Positions 1 to 7,665 of a stretch of 64,000 bases of DNA are shown here, in pieces. Every line of letters starts with the position of its first letter. Position 1 is the stretch's first letter. This DNA is from Affinundibacterium amnicola. GTDB lineage: Bacteria; Pseudomonadota; Gammaproteobacteria; Burkholderiales; Burkholderiaceae_D. Made by a program: the position numbers and the translations under genes. The stretch spans positions 248,001 through 312,000 of the forward strand of contig NZ_JACOFU010000001.1 of the NCBI RefSeq assembly GCF_014284275.1, read 5' to 3'. The notes below the pieces were generated by a model. It was not told the DNA's origin and made no database searches. It saw only the letters and a program-made list of their open reading frames with translations.

Positions 1-827
1 TGCAGCAATTGCAGGCTTTCATTCGTTTAGCCTTGCCACACTTTGGTGATTTTCAAGATGCCATGAGTAGCAAAGCTTGGCGTTTGTTTCACTCGCTGTT
101 GTCGTTTGCTTTAAACGTCAAGATGATTAGTCCACGCGAAGTCGTGGAAGCAGTCGAAGCAGCCTGGGTGCGCGGCGATGTACCAATTGCAGCGGCTGAA
201 GGCTACATCCGGCAGATCCTCGGTTGGCGTGAATATGTGCGTGGTGTGTATTGGCATTTCATGCCTGACTACGCGCAAGAAAATGTGTTTGATCATCAAA
301 CTGAATTACCCGCGTGGTTTTGGACAGGCAAGACCAAGATGCGATGTCTAGCGCATTCGGTAGGGCAATCTTTAGAGCAAGCGCACGCACATCACATTCA
401 ACGCTTGATGGTGATAGGGAATTTTTCACTGCTTGCTGGCCTGCATCCACAGCGTGTGCATGAATGGTATCTCGGTGTGTATATCGACGCGTTTGAGTGG
501 GTGGAATTGCCGAATACTTTGGGCATGAGTCAATATGCAGACGGTGGTGTGTTGGCGACCAAGCCTTACGTATCAAGTGCGGCTTACATAGATCGCATGA
601 GTGACTATTGCAAAGGCTGCCACTACGATAAAAAACAACGTACGACAGAGAATGCCTGTCCATTCAATGCGCTGTATTGGGACTTCTTTTCGCGCAATGA
701 AAAACAATTGTCGAACAATCCCCGGATCGGCATGGTGTATCCGCAGTTGCGCAAGATGAGTGTGGAAGCACGCCATGATTTATCTGAGCGCGCTAATTAT
801 TTGCGTGAGAATTTAGACGAATTGTGA
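1..827 (+). CDS. Photolyase/cryptochrome-like flavoprotein, FeS-BCP (PhrB-like) class, 3' part
   Basis: The window opens inside this gene; the reading frame is open to the left edge, so the start codon and the N-terminal antenna half are missing. What remains is the helical FAD-binding half of the bacterial iron-sulfur cryptochrome/photolyase group, known for repair of (6-4) photoproducts or light sensing. Counting from the TTG at base 9, cysteines at 113, 201, 204 and 217 give spacings of 88, 3 and 13, the same as the four [4Fe-4S] ligands of Agrobacterium PhrB as I remember them. The segment around YCKGC and NACPFNALYW is typical of this class. It is followed after 6 bases by a small Trp-rich gene, likely co-transcribed. 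Class assignment is strong; substrate is not shown. Confidence 0.9.
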   Translation, partial: QQLQAFIRLALPHFGDFQDAMSSKAWRLFHSLLSFALNVKMISPREVVEAVEAAWVRGDVPIAAAEGYIRQILGWREYVRGVYWHFMPDYAQENVFDHQTELPAWFWTGKTKMRCLAHSVGQSLEQAHAHHIQRLMVIGNFSLLAGLHPQRVHEWYLGVYIDAFEWVELPNTLGMSQYADGGVLATKPYVSSAAYIDRMSDYCKGCHYDKKQRTTENACPFNALYWDFFSRNEKQLSNNPRIGMVYPQLRKMSVEARHDLSERANYLRENLDEL

Positions 828-833
828 GCGAAT

Positions 834-1097
834 ATGAATCGACAAAATCAAGAGCAGTCGACTGAAGCTGGCAAGCTGATTAAGTTAAATCCCAAAAAAC
901 TTCTACTGACTAAATGGACGGCAGTAGAGATCGTCGCTAAGCAAAAACATTTCTTGGTGAGTCGCATAGTGCAGCCAGACGATCTGAATGCACCGATCAT
1001 CGAGATAGAGATTGAAGCGGTTTATTCAGGAAATAAGCGAATTATCTTGTGGCGTGAGTTGCAAGATAGTTCGCGTTGGAAGCAGGGATGGGTGTGA
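834..1097 (+). CDS. Small Trp-rich conserved protein (TIGR02450-like)
   Basis: This 87-residue protein carries the block KLLLTKWTAVEIVAKQKHF, which I recognise as the TIGR02450 family of short tryptophan-rich proteins. Tryptophans fall at the KWTA block and near the C terminus (LWRE, SRW, GW). No catalytic motif, signal peptide or membrane segment is visible, so it is probably a small soluble cytoplasmic protein. It begins 6 bases after the photolyase-like gene and is likely translated from the same mRNA; family members are often found beside photolyase genes. The function is unknown, and a role linked to light or DNA repair is only inference from position. Confidence 0.75.
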   Translation: MNRQNQEQSTEAGKLIKLNPKKLLLTKWTAVEIVAKQKHFLVSRIVQPDDLNAPIIEIEIEAVYSGNKRIILWRELQDSSRWKQGWV

Positions 1098-1174
1098 TGT
1101 TTGGAAATTTGAAGTACTGGTGCAACCCGCGCCGCCAAACCGCCGTGCAAGCTTTATGGAATTTGTGCTGTTAA

Positions 1175-1290
1175 CTCCTTCCCCTTCAAGGGGAAGGTTG
1201 GGATGGGGATGGGGTTTGGTCGAAAACTTGCGGTTTGTTCGGGGAAAGAAAACCCATCCCCACCCTAGCCCTCCCCTTGAAGGGGAGGGA
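1175..1290. repeat. Large imperfect inverted repeat (REP/BIME-like intergenic element)
   Basis: Two arms of about 40 bases, 1175-1218 and 1250-1290, are near reverse complements, and each also contains its own short palindrome of the form CCCCTTCAAGGGG. The outer parts are runs of G or C (GGGATGGGGATGGGG against CCCATCCCCACCC). Such C/G-block palindromes are typical of dispersed intergenic repeats in Burkholderiales genomes. It lies between two plus-strand genes and may fold into a long hairpin in RNA. Only this one copy occurs in the window. The ORFs that run through both strands of it are artefacts of the repeat. Confidence 0.7.
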
Positions 1291-1342
1291 ATCTGATGCA
1301 CATTCCAACTGAAATTTCACATATCGATAAAAGGTCTACACC

Positions 1343-2044
1343 ATGCAATTACATTCTTTCCCAGAAGGTTTCCGAGCATGCGTAATCGGTGCAAGCGGTG
1401 CCATCGGCGCAGCATTTGTCGAAGCACTACAAAATGATCCTCATTGTGCAAGTGTGGTCGCGTTACATAGAAACTCAACTCCTGCAATCGACTTAACAGA
1501 CGAGAGTAGTATTGAAGCAGCGGCAGAGCAAATTAAATCAAAAGGCCCATTCCATCTCATCATCCATGCCGCAGGCATTTTGCATCAGCAAGACTTCATG
1601 CCCGAGAAAAAATTGGGTGACTTGAATATGGCGCAAATGCAAACCACCTTTATGGTGAATACCTTTGGCCCCGCAATCGTGCTGCGTCATTTTTCCAAAT
1701 TGCTCGATAAACAGCGTGGCGTATTTGCTTTGCTCTCTGCAAAAGTTGGCAGCATAGAAGACAACAGGCTAGGCGGGTGGTATAGCTATCGCGCATCGAA
1801 AGCGGCATTGAATATGATGATTAAGACTGCAGCGATAGAAATCAAGCGCACCCAGCCAAATGCGATTGTAATCGCGATGCATCCTGGCACGGTGACTTCT
1901 GCGCTGTCGCAACCTTTCCGCGGCGCAGAGATTGGCAGACGCGCAACGCAAGCAGCAAATGAGATGTTGGAAGTGATCGATCAATTGCAAGCCGAAGATA
2001 GTGCTAGTTTTGTCAGCTACAAAGGAGAGCGCTTGCCATGGTAA
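1343..2044 (+). CDS. Short-chain dehydrogenase/reductase (C-factor-like SDR)
   Basis: A 233-residue classical SDR. The Rossmann nucleotide-binding motif GASGAIG is at residues 16-22, the structural AAG is at about 76-78 (IIHAAGIL), the active-site serine is probably in LLSAKVGS near 131-132, and the YRASK catalytic pair is Y149 and K153. Length fits the family. The start was taken at the ATG at 1343, about 20 residues ahead of the glycine motif as usual. It resembles the CsgA/C-factor group, NAD(P)-dependent enzymes of unknown substrate. It stands alone after the inverted repeat, and the S41 peptidase follows 82 bases later. Confidence 0.85.
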   Translation: MQLHSFPEGFRACVIGASGAIGAAFVEALQNDPHCASVVALHRNSTPAIDLTDESSIEAAAEQIKSKGPFHLIIHAAGILHQQDFMPEKKLGDLNMAQMQTTFMVNTFGPAIVLRHFSKLLDKQRGVFALLSAKVGSIEDNRLGGWYSYRASKAALNMMIKTAAIEIKRTQPNAIVIAMHPGTVTSALSQPFRGAEIGRRATQAANEMLEVIDQLQAEDSASFVSYKGERLPW

Positions 2045-2126
2045 ATGTTGCACTGAAAAGTTAGAATGCGATGAATGTGATTACTCCTATGTTGTAAAAC
2101 TTCAGATCAAGAAAGTGAACTAGCGC

Positions 2127-3530
2127 ATGCTGAAACTGAATATAAGTCTTTGGACTAAACGATGCCTGTCGTTGGCACTGATACAGCTTTTGCTGGCCTG
2201 CGCTGCGATTGATCCGAATCATATACTTACCCGTCGTATTGGTAATGATGCACCTGCTGCAGGCCTTGCTCTCGACATTGATACAAAACAGCGTGCTTAT
2301 GATTTTGTGTGGAATCGTGTGAATGAGGCTTATGTCGATCCCAATCTGAATGGTGTTGATTGGAAAAAAGTTGGCGCAGAACATCAGCCAAAAATATTGA
2401 GTGCACCAAGCGATGAGGCTTTTTGGAAAAGCTTGGACAAAATGGTGGGTGAATTAGGTGATGCGCATACACGCGTGCTTTCGGCAAAACAGTACGCTTA
2501 TGACAAGGAGAAACGCGCTTACACCATAGGCTTAGGCGTCGCTGATTTGCAGGGTGAATTGATTGTGACGGGCGTCGGGATTGACTCGCCAGCAGAGAAA
2601 GCAGGAATTGTAAAAGGGAACCGACTGCTAAAAATTGAAGGCATGGATGCCAATGATTGGTGGCGCTTGCAACTGAGTAAAGCACGTAAAAACTCTTCTG
2701 AGCGAGCGCAAACGAAGTCAGTTAAACGAATACTGAATAGTGGTGATTTAGACGCGCCCTCAGATAGTATTGCATTAGAAATTGAACGCAATGATGGTAC
2801 GTCTTTCGAAGTGACATTGCAGCGCGCAGAATTACCGCGCAAAGATAGCTTGAACGGCAAAATCTTGGATGAGCAAATTGGCTATCTTCGCATGAGTAGT
2901 TTTGATGCAAGCTTGGGCAAAGAAATTGAAAAAAATTACGATAAAGTACGTGCAGCAAAAGGTTTGATCATCGACTTACGCGGCAACGGCGGTGGCTCAT
3001 TGGGCGTTTCGCTAGCGATGATGAACCAACTGGTGCAAGGCACAGTCCCGATTGGTAAGCGAATTACGCGCAGTGGAAAACCGCCTGCGTTATTTTTTGG
3101 ATTAATTAGTACTGGTAAATTAGAGCTAGAGCTACGTGGTGTGAAGAACCCTTATCTTGGTCCAGTTGTGGTGTTAGTCGATGGCGACAGCGCCAGTGCT
3201 AGCGAATTTCTTGCCAGCAGTTTGCAAGGCATAGGCCGCGCCAAAGTCTTGGGTGAAACGAGTTGCGGTTGCTTGCTCGGTTATATGGGCTACGCCAATG
3301 TACCAGGTGGCGGTGCCTTAGCCTATAGTGAAATTGACTTTGCGCCAGTCAACGGCAAGCGTATTGAGCGCGTGGGCGTGATTCCCGATCAGCAAGTGAG
3401 TTTGAGTAAAGCGGATTTACGTGCGAATAAAGATGCTGGAATTGAAGCTGCTGTGCAGACTTTGAAAAACATGCAGCAAGATAGTGTGGTGAAACTGGCT
3501 AACTCTGCTGAATTGAATTTGCAGAACTAG
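2127..3530 (+). CDS. S41-family peptidase, predicted lipoprotein, with atypical active site
   Basis: The 467-residue protein starts with a lipoprotein signal (LLLAC, lipidated Cys25), so it should be membrane-anchored in the periplasm. A PDZ-like region spans about residues 130-185 (GVGIDSPAEKAGIVKGNRLL) and the S41 core follows from about 250 (IGYLRMSSFD, GLIIDLRGNGGGSLG). The motif DGDSASASEF places the nucleophile at Ser357. The catalytic lysine of CtpA-type peptidases normally sits in a GKG about 25 residues further on; here that stretch reads GETSCGCLLGY with no lysine. The enzyme may therefore use the Ser-His-type chemistry of the tricorn-like S41 branch, or be inactive. It is not clearly co-transcribed with its neighbours. 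Confidence 0.85.
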   Translation: MLKLNISLWTKRCLSLALIQLLLACAAIDPNHILTRRIGNDAPAAGLALDIDTKQRAYDFVWNRVNEAYVDPNLNGVDWKKVGAEHQPKILSAPSDEAFWKSLDKMVGELGDAHTRVLSAKQYAYDKEKRAYTIGLGVADLQGELIVTGVGIDSPAEKAGIVKGNRLLKIEGMDANDWWRLQLSKARKNSSERAQTKSVKRILNSGDLDAPSDSIALEIERNDGTSFEVTLQRAELPRKDSLNGKILDEQIGYLRMSSFDASLGKEIEKNYDKVRAAKGLIIDLRGNGGGSLGVSLAMMNQLVQGTVPIGKRITRSGKPPALFFGLISTGKLELELRGVKNPYLGPVVVLVDGDSASASEFLASSLQGIGRAKVLGETSCGCLLGYMGYANVPGGGALAYSEIDFAPVNGKRIERVGVIPDQQVSLSKADLRANKDAGIEAAVQTLKNMQQDSVVKLANSAELNLQN

Positions 3531-3554
3531 CCTGAGCTAATTTAAGTGCCTTGA

Positions 3555-3580
3555 TAAAAAATTATCCGTCTAATTTTTTA
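3555..3580. terminator. AT-only hairpin between convergent genes
   Basis: Arms TAAAAAATTA (3555-3564) and TAATTTTTTA (3571-3580) pair over 10 bp around a 6-base loop. It sits between the ends of the S41 peptidase gene and the minus-strand hypothetical gene and overlaps the latter's stop codon. It may serve as a weak bidirectional terminator; the stem has no GC pairs, so this is tentative. Confidence 0.35.
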
Positions 3581-4078
3581 GTTCAGTATTTTGATGCTGG
3601 TTGAACCCAATACCATACTTGAAAATTCAATGGCCTTTTCGGTAATCTTATATTCATAAGGAGGATCAACCGACGTTTGACCTACCAGATCGCCATTTAA
3701 TTTATACAGCCTACACTCAAGCTCTCCTAGCTCCAATATGTGCTGGCCAAATAATTCCCAGCTCCAAAATAGCATTGGGTAGTTACAGTGTTTAATGATT
3801 TTATTAATTGGGTCAACAACTGCGGAAACACTGCCACCGCCTAGAAATAGTAGCTGACTATTTTCTTCCCAATGAATGCAAAGACTTGCCTCATCAGAAA
3901 AGTGCGACCATAAAAATAGTATTTCTATGGTTTTTCCGTTTAGTTGAATTGAAATCCTAGACTTCCTATTTGTCGATCCGCATTCAGATACTATCAAGTC
4001 TGCATTCGAATCTTGCGTTTCAGATAGTATAGTGTGAACAGTGATTTTCGACGAACTGTATGATATTTCTGTTTTCAT
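3578..4078 (-). CDS. Hypothetical protein, AT-rich
   Basis: I do not recognise this protein. The chosen start at 4078 gives 166 residues beginning MKTEISYSSSKITVHT; the longer reading from 4126 would run into the nitrilase gene (which ends at 4098), so it is less likely. The product is soluble-looking, rich in Ser, Ile and aromatic residues, with an alternating pattern that suggests beta strands (RISIQLNGKTIEILFLW, SQLLFLGGGSVSAVV). There is no signal peptide and no membrane helix. Its base composition is clearly more AT-rich than the flanking nitrilase and S41 genes. This and its place next to toxin-antitoxin modules fit recent acquisition, perhaps an immunity-type protein, but that is inference. 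Confidence 0.6.
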   Translation of the reverse strand: MKTEISYSSSKITVHTILSETQDSNADLIVSECGSTNRKSRISIQLNGKTIEILFLWSHFSDEASLCIHWEENSQLLFLGGGSVSAVVDPINKIIKHCNYPMLFWSWELFGQHILELGELECRLYKLNGDLVGQTSVDPPYEYKITEKAIEFSSMVLGSTSIKILN

Positions 4079-4097
4079 GATTATGTCTAAATAGAAA

Positions 4098-5060
4098 TCA
4101 ATCCTCAAAACTCGCCAAATTTTCACGCCTGCGATTCACCACTAAACGCGTTACATCCGGCCGCGAATAATGTCCAGTGACATCAAAATTCTGCCGCTCA
4201 CGTCGAACCTGATTTCTATCCAATGTAGCGATCAACAAACATTCCTGATCAATCACAGGTTCAATAATCCAGCTACCATCCGGCGCAGCGATGCAAGAAC
4301 CGCCATTCGCTAACATATCAGGGCAACGTGCCAAAATTTTATCCAGATGCGGCGTATCAGCCGGAATATCTTGTTTGCGCATCAGACCCGACACCGCAAT
4401 ACTAAAACTACGGCCTTCCTTCGCAATAAAGCGCGTCAAATCCTCAGTATTACGCAGATTGCCAGGCCAAATTCCCACATGTAAATCTTCGCCTTGTGCA
4501 TACAAAGCAGCACGCGACAAAGGCATCCAGTTTTCCCAGCAGTTCAAACCACCCACGGTAAAGCCATCCAAGGCATGCGTACGCAAACCATGACCATCAC
4601 CAGCAGCCCAAGTCAGGCGTTCTTCGTAGGTCGGCATCAGTTTGCGATGCACAGAACCAATCACGCCATCCGCACCGATATACACGCAAGAGCAATACAC
4701 ACTATAACCAGTGCGATCTTTCGGGCGTTCCAAACAACCAAGCATGACAGCGATCTGATGCGTCTTCGCCGCCTCGCAAATACTATCCAAGTCACCCGCT
4801 TCAATATCCACACCTTGCTGCACATAAAAAGCATGCAAATCCTTTTGCACATCATCATTAAAACGCGCACCATCGGTCAGATCTAACCAGAATGGATAGC
4901 CCGGTAATAAGGTCTCACCAAAACAAACTAGTCGCGCATTTTGCTTTCCTGCTTGTTGAATGTAATCGATGATCTTGGCAGTCGTGGCCACGCGGTTTAG
5001 CCAGACTGGGGCGATTTGGGCTAGGGCGACGGTGATATGGTCTTGGTTGATTGTTGACAT
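4098..5060 (-). CDS. Nitrilase (carbon-nitrogen hydrolase superfamily)
   Basis: A 320-residue cytoplasmic enzyme with the full catalytic set of the nitrilase branch: Glu49 in CFGETLLPG, Lys140 in VHRKLMPTYEE and Cys174 in GGLNCWENWMPL. The CWEN context after the nucleophile and PTYEER after the lysine are characteristic of true nitrilases that hydrolyse organic nitriles to carboxylic acids and ammonia, rather than of amidases or cyanide hydratases, although substrate cannot be read from sequence. Length matches bacterial nitrilases. It is monocistronic in appearance; the upstream neighbour on the same strand is a toxin-antitoxin module 58 bases away. Confidence 0.9.
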   Translation of the reverse strand: MSTINQDHITVALAQIAPVWLNRVATTAKIIDYIQQAGKQNARLVCFGETLLPGYPFWLDLTDGARFNDDVQKDLHAFYVQQGVDIEAGDLDSICEAAKTHQIAVMLGCLERPKDRTGYSVYCSCVYIGADGVIGSVHRKLMPTYEERLTWAAGDGHGLRTHALDGFTVGGLNCWENWMPLSRAALYAQGEDLHVGIWPGNLRNTEDLTRFIAKEGRSFSIAVSGLMRKQDIPADTPHLDKILARCPDMLANGGSCIAAPDGSWIIEPVIDQECLLIATLDRNQVRRERQNFDVTGHYSRPDVTRLVVNRRRENLASFED

Positions 5061-5118
5061 GGAATTTTCTAAGTTCTAAGTGGCGGATTATTCGTTTTTA
5101 GCTTACTAATTGGTGAGG

Positions 5119-5412
5119 CTAGTTTTCATAGCCAGCTTCGCGTTGATGCCGTATTCCAAGAATCAGAACAGCATCTTCAAATTCTTCAAAACTATATAAA
5201 CCGATATAGCCGGTATTACCTCGCGAGATTACTAATTCACGCAGTTCATCTTTGATAGGTCGGCCAATCAGCGGATGATGTTCAAGTAGCAAAATGGCTT
5301 CTTGAATTAAATCTAAAGTTGATAAAGCAATGGCGGGATCGTAATCGAATAAAAAATCGACGAGTCGTTCGAGATCATTCAGCGCTTGTTGCGAGTAAAT
5401 TATGCGCGCCAT
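5119..5412 (-). CDS. RelE/ParE-superfamily toxin
   Basis: A 97-residue protein with the ParE-type pattern: MARIIYSQQALNDLERLVDFL at the N terminus, the HHPLIGRPI turn, the R-E-L-V strand, and a C-terminal YSFEEFEDAVLILGIRHQRE. ParE toxins usually inhibit DNA gyrase, while RelE members cleave mRNA at the ribosome; the sequence alone favours ParE. The gene overlaps the upstream antitoxin by 13 bases in another frame, the usual arrangement for translational coupling. Together they form a two-gene module between the nitrilase gene and a second toxin-antitoxin pair. Confidence 0.85.
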   Translation of the reverse strand: MARIIYSQQALNDLERLVDFLFDYDPAIALSTLDLIQEAILLLEHHPLIGRPIKDELRELVISRGNTGYIGLYSFEEFEDAVLILGIRHQREAGYEN

Positions 5413-5714
5413 GGTTTCGCTGCGAGCTTGCTTGGCTTGGATACCTTTTCCTTTTTTTCTGCATTTATTTTTTTACTGATGCGCTTGCGCAAATGTGCAT
5501 GAACATCAGCTGCGGCAAATCCTAATCCTGATTGTAGTGTTGCTGCACGAGCCGCTTGCGCGTCAGCGATAAAAGCCGCTTGCTTTTCTGCCGCAAGCGT
5601 CGCTTTACGAATCGCCTCGACCATAAAAGCATGTGGCGTAATGCCTAAGTCTAGCGCTGCCGCATTGGCTTTTTGCTTGATATCGTCTGGTAGTTTGATT
5701 GAGGTTGTGGACAT
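5400..5714 (-). CDS. Ribbon-helix-helix antitoxin (CopG/ParD-like)
   Basis: The N-terminal STTSIKLPDDIKQKANAAA followed by LGITPHAFMVEAIRK is the strand-helix-helix DNA-binding fold of CopG/ParD antitoxins (residues about 3-40). The rest is a lysine- and alanine-rich tail (to residue 104) that should wrap the partner toxin encoded just downstream with a 13-base overlap. At 104 residues it is longer than a typical ParD; the KKINAEKKEK tail is highly basic, which is unusual for a toxin-neutralising segment. A good Shine-Dalgarno (GAAGGT) lies 8-13 bases before the ATG at 5714. Confidence 0.85.
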   Translation of the reverse strand: MSTTSIKLPDDIKQKANAAALDLGITPHAFMVEAIRKATLAAEKQAAFIADAQAARAATLQSGLGFAAADVHAHLRKRISKKINAEKKEKVSKPSKLAAKPWRA

Positions 5715-5741
5715 GATTATTTACCTTCTTTGAAAATACCT

Positions 5742-5779
5742 GGTGACACTAAAGTAACACCATCTATTTTGATTTGCAA
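5742..5779 (-). promoter_or_regulatory. Promoter and operator-like palindrome of the first toxin-antitoxin module
   Basis: On the minus strand a -35 TTGCAA (5774-5779) and -10 TACTTT (5751-5756) are 17 bases apart. An imperfect palindrome, GGTG-N12-CACC (5742-5761), covers the -10. Antitoxins of the ribbon-helix-helix type usually repress their own promoter from such a site. The promoter and operator are predicted only from these matches. Confidence 0.45.
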
Positions 5780-5918
5780 TACATGCCTCTTTTTCAAGCT
5801 AGACACGATTAGCATGCGGTCAAACTTAACTTACTAACATGAAAGCTCGGTCAAAGTCATGAGCGTCGATAAGGATTCAAGCGAACATTCTCGTATATAA
5901 GTGATGAAATAGACTATT

Positions 5919-6341
5919 TCAGGCTTTTTCCCAAGGATCCAATATCTGAACCCCCGTCGATTTGAAATCGTCCACATTTCGCGTGACAACCATCATTCCA
6001 TGCACCAACGCTGTAGCAGCGATTAGACCATCTCGAATAGGCTGTGGATTGGGTACATGGAGCTGCGCGCTACGTCTTGCAACTAGTGTGTCGATAGGTA
6101 AAATGCGATTGGCGAATGCTGGTAATACATGACTGTTCAGCCATGATCTAAGCATGGCGCCCTGTAAGGTATCGCGGCGCTCGACTAAGAGTATGCCAAT
6201 TTCTAATTCTTGAATTGTAATGACGGACAGATATAAGTCGATGGTGTTGACACTGTCTGCCCATCTGGCAACATTTTCATCTGCTTTTCCAAGTCGAACT
6301 TTTCTTAATTCTGATACCACATTCGTGTCGAGAATGAACAT
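5919..6341 (-). CDS. PIN-domain toxin (VapC/FitB-like ribonuclease)
   Basis: A 140-residue PIN domain. The acidic residues expected to bind Mg are visible: Asp5 in FILDTNVVSEL, Glu45 or Glu47 in ITIQELEIG, Asp in PIRDGLIAATAL and Asp in TRNVDDF. The pattern is that of the FitB-like VapC toxins, which cleave RNA, often tRNA. The ATG overlaps the stop codon of the upstream antitoxin by one base, so the pair is translationally coupled. Length and motif order are normal, and the toxin appears intact. Confidence 0.9.
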   Translation of the reverse strand: MFILDTNVVSELRKVRLGKADENVARWADSVNTIDLYLSVITIQELEIGILLVERRDTLQGAMLRSWLNSHVLPAFANRILPIDTLVARRSAQLHVPNPQPIRDGLIAATALVHGMMVVTRNVDDFKSTGVQILDPWEKA

Positions 6342-6595
6342 TAAGTAAAGTCCTCGGATCGTGCAAGTTCACGCATGGCAGGAATTTCAAAATCGATGTC
6401 TTCAACACCTGGCATCGCCAGTAAGTCAGCAATTTTTTGCTGACCTTCGGTGAGCCGTTGGTAATCTTTGATGCTTAAGAGAACGTGTGCAGGAGATCCA
6501 CGGTCAGTAATAAATACTGGGCCATTATTGGCAGCCTTTTTGGCTTCGCTGGTGTGTTGATTAAATTCACGACTTGATAAGGTTGTAATTGTCAT
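6341..6595 (-). CDS. Phd/YefM-family antitoxin
   Basis: An 84-residue protein with the Phd/YefM N-terminal DNA-binding and dimerisation fold: MTITTLSSREFNQHTSEAKKAA, then GPVFITDRGSPAHVLLSIKDYQRL. The C-terminal part (ADLLAMPGVEDIDFEIPAM) is the toxin-binding region. It precedes the PIN toxin with a one-base stop/start overlap. The start at 6595 is supported by AAGAGGTG just upstream. It is expected to neutralise the toxin and to repress the operon through the palindrome described upstream. Confidence 0.88.
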   Translation of the reverse strand: MTITTLSSREFNQHTSEAKKAANNGPVFITDRGSPAHVLLSIKDYQRLTEGQQKIADLLAMPGVEDIDFEIPAMRELARSEDFT

Positions 6596-6617
6596 GTTAA
6601 CACCTCTTTAATAAGTG

Positions 6618-6653
6618 TGTAGTCATGTTACTACAATTAATTTTATCGTACAA
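6618..6653 (-). promoter_or_regulatory. Promoter with palindromic operator of the PIN toxin module
   Basis: The perfect inverted repeat TGTAGT-N6-ACTACA lies at 6618-6635. On the minus strand a -35 TTGTAC (6648-6653) and -10 TAACAT (6625-6630) have a 17-base spacer, so the palindrome covers the -10. This fits autoregulation by the Phd/YefM-type antitoxin. Prediction from sequence only. Confidence 0.5.
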
Positions 6654-6693
6654 GCAAAGAGAGCTGCTCGTCAAAAGATCGTTCTCATGGTGT

Positions 6694-7506
6694 TTAAAAA
6701 CAATGCTCAGCAGCAGGAAAACTCTTATCCTTCACAGCCGCCACATAAGCCTTAATCGCCGCATCAATATTCGTTTGCCCATCCATAAAGTTCTTCACAA
6801 AACGCGCTTTGCGGCCTGGGAAAACACCTAGCAAATCGTGCATGACTAGGACTTGACCTGAACAATCAGGGCCAGCGCCTATGCCTATGGTGGGGATGTG
6901 TAATAAGTCAGTGACTTCTTTTGCTAGTCCTGCTGGGATCGCTTCTAAGACCAATAATGCCGCGCCAGCTTCTTGCAATAATTGTGCGTCGGCTTTGAGT
7001 AGATCGGCGGCTGCGGTGGTTTTGCCTTGTACTTTGTAGCCACCTAATTGATGTACTGATTGCGGTGTTAATCCAAGGTGGGCGCAGACTGGGATGGAGC
7101 GTTCGGTGAGGAATTTGATGATAGGGGCGATCCATGCGCCGCCTTCTACTTTGACCATTTGTGCGCCGGCTTGTATCAGTTGTACTGCGTTGGCAAAGGC
7201 GGTTTCTGGTGTTGGGTAGGTGCCAAACGGCATATCGGCAACCACAAAGGCTTTGTCATTGCCGCGTACTACGCTGGCGGTGTGATAGGCGACATCGGTG
7301 TTCGTCACGGGTAGGGTGGAGCTATGCCCTTGGCAGACCATGCCGAGTGAATCACCGACTAATAAAACCTCGACACCGCAGCGATCCATCATCGCCGCAA
7401 AGCTGGCGTCATAGCAGGTCAACATAGTGATTTTTTCGCCTTGTTCACGCAGAGTATTGAGTGTCGTGATGGTGACCGCTTTGCGGTCTTGTAAGTATTC
7501 AGCCAC
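6694..7506 (-). CDS. panB: 3-methyl-2-oxobutanoate hydroxymethyltransferase
   Basis: A 270-residue enzyme of normal length for PanB, which adds a hydroxymethyl group from methylenetetrahydrofolate to alpha-ketoisovalerate to give ketopantoate in pantothenate and CoA synthesis. Recognised blocks are [25 protein letters not shown] (with the Mg-binding aspartate), [26 protein letters not shown] and the C-terminal [21 protein letters not shown]. No panC or panD is in the window. A structured hairpin element lies in its upstream region at 7575-7659; whether it affects panB is unknown. Confidence 0.97.
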   Translation of the reverse strand: MAEYLQDRKAVTITTLNTLREQGEKITMLTCYDASFAAMMDRCGVEVLLVGDSLGMVCQGHSSTLPVTNTDVAYHTASVVRGNDKAFVVADMPFGTYPTPETAFANAVQLIQAGAQMVKVEGGAWIAPIIKFLTERSIPVCAHLGLTPQSVHQLGGYKVQGKTTAAADLLKADAQLLQEAGAALLVLEAIPAGLAKEVTDLLHIPTIGIGAGPDCSGQVLVMHDLLGVFPGRKARFVKNFMDGQTNIDAAIKAYVAAVKDKSFPAAEHCF

Positions 7507-7574
7507 GATGTTTCCTTTGGTGTGAAGTTCACATGTTACTTATAAAGCGACATGATTTGGTTTTTCAGGATAAA

Positions 7575-7659
7575 CGAAAAATTGTTCCAGCTAGGCGTAG
7601 CGTCGCTGACAGTACTTTAGTACGGCAAGACCCTACAACAACGCTGGGGCGGTTTTTCG
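7575..7659 (+). repeat. Structured hairpin element, possibly a dispersed repeat
   Basis: Arms 7575-7591 and 7643-7659 pair over all 17 positions on the plus strand, 13 Watson-Crick pairs and 4 G-U wobbles; on the minus strand the wobbles become A-C mismatches. The loop holds a second small hairpin, GTAC-TTTA-GTAC (7612-7623). The element sits in the gap between the DUF486 gene stop and the panB start, both on the minus strand. I have the impression that similar blocks occur between genes in other Betaproteobacteria but cannot confirm it; one copy is present here. Confidence 0.6.
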
Positions 7660-7665
7660 GGCATC

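Noticed and set aside
1012..1301. ORFs on both strands over the inverted repeat
   Set aside because: Proline/glycine-rich products come from the G/C-block palindromes; no start site or family.
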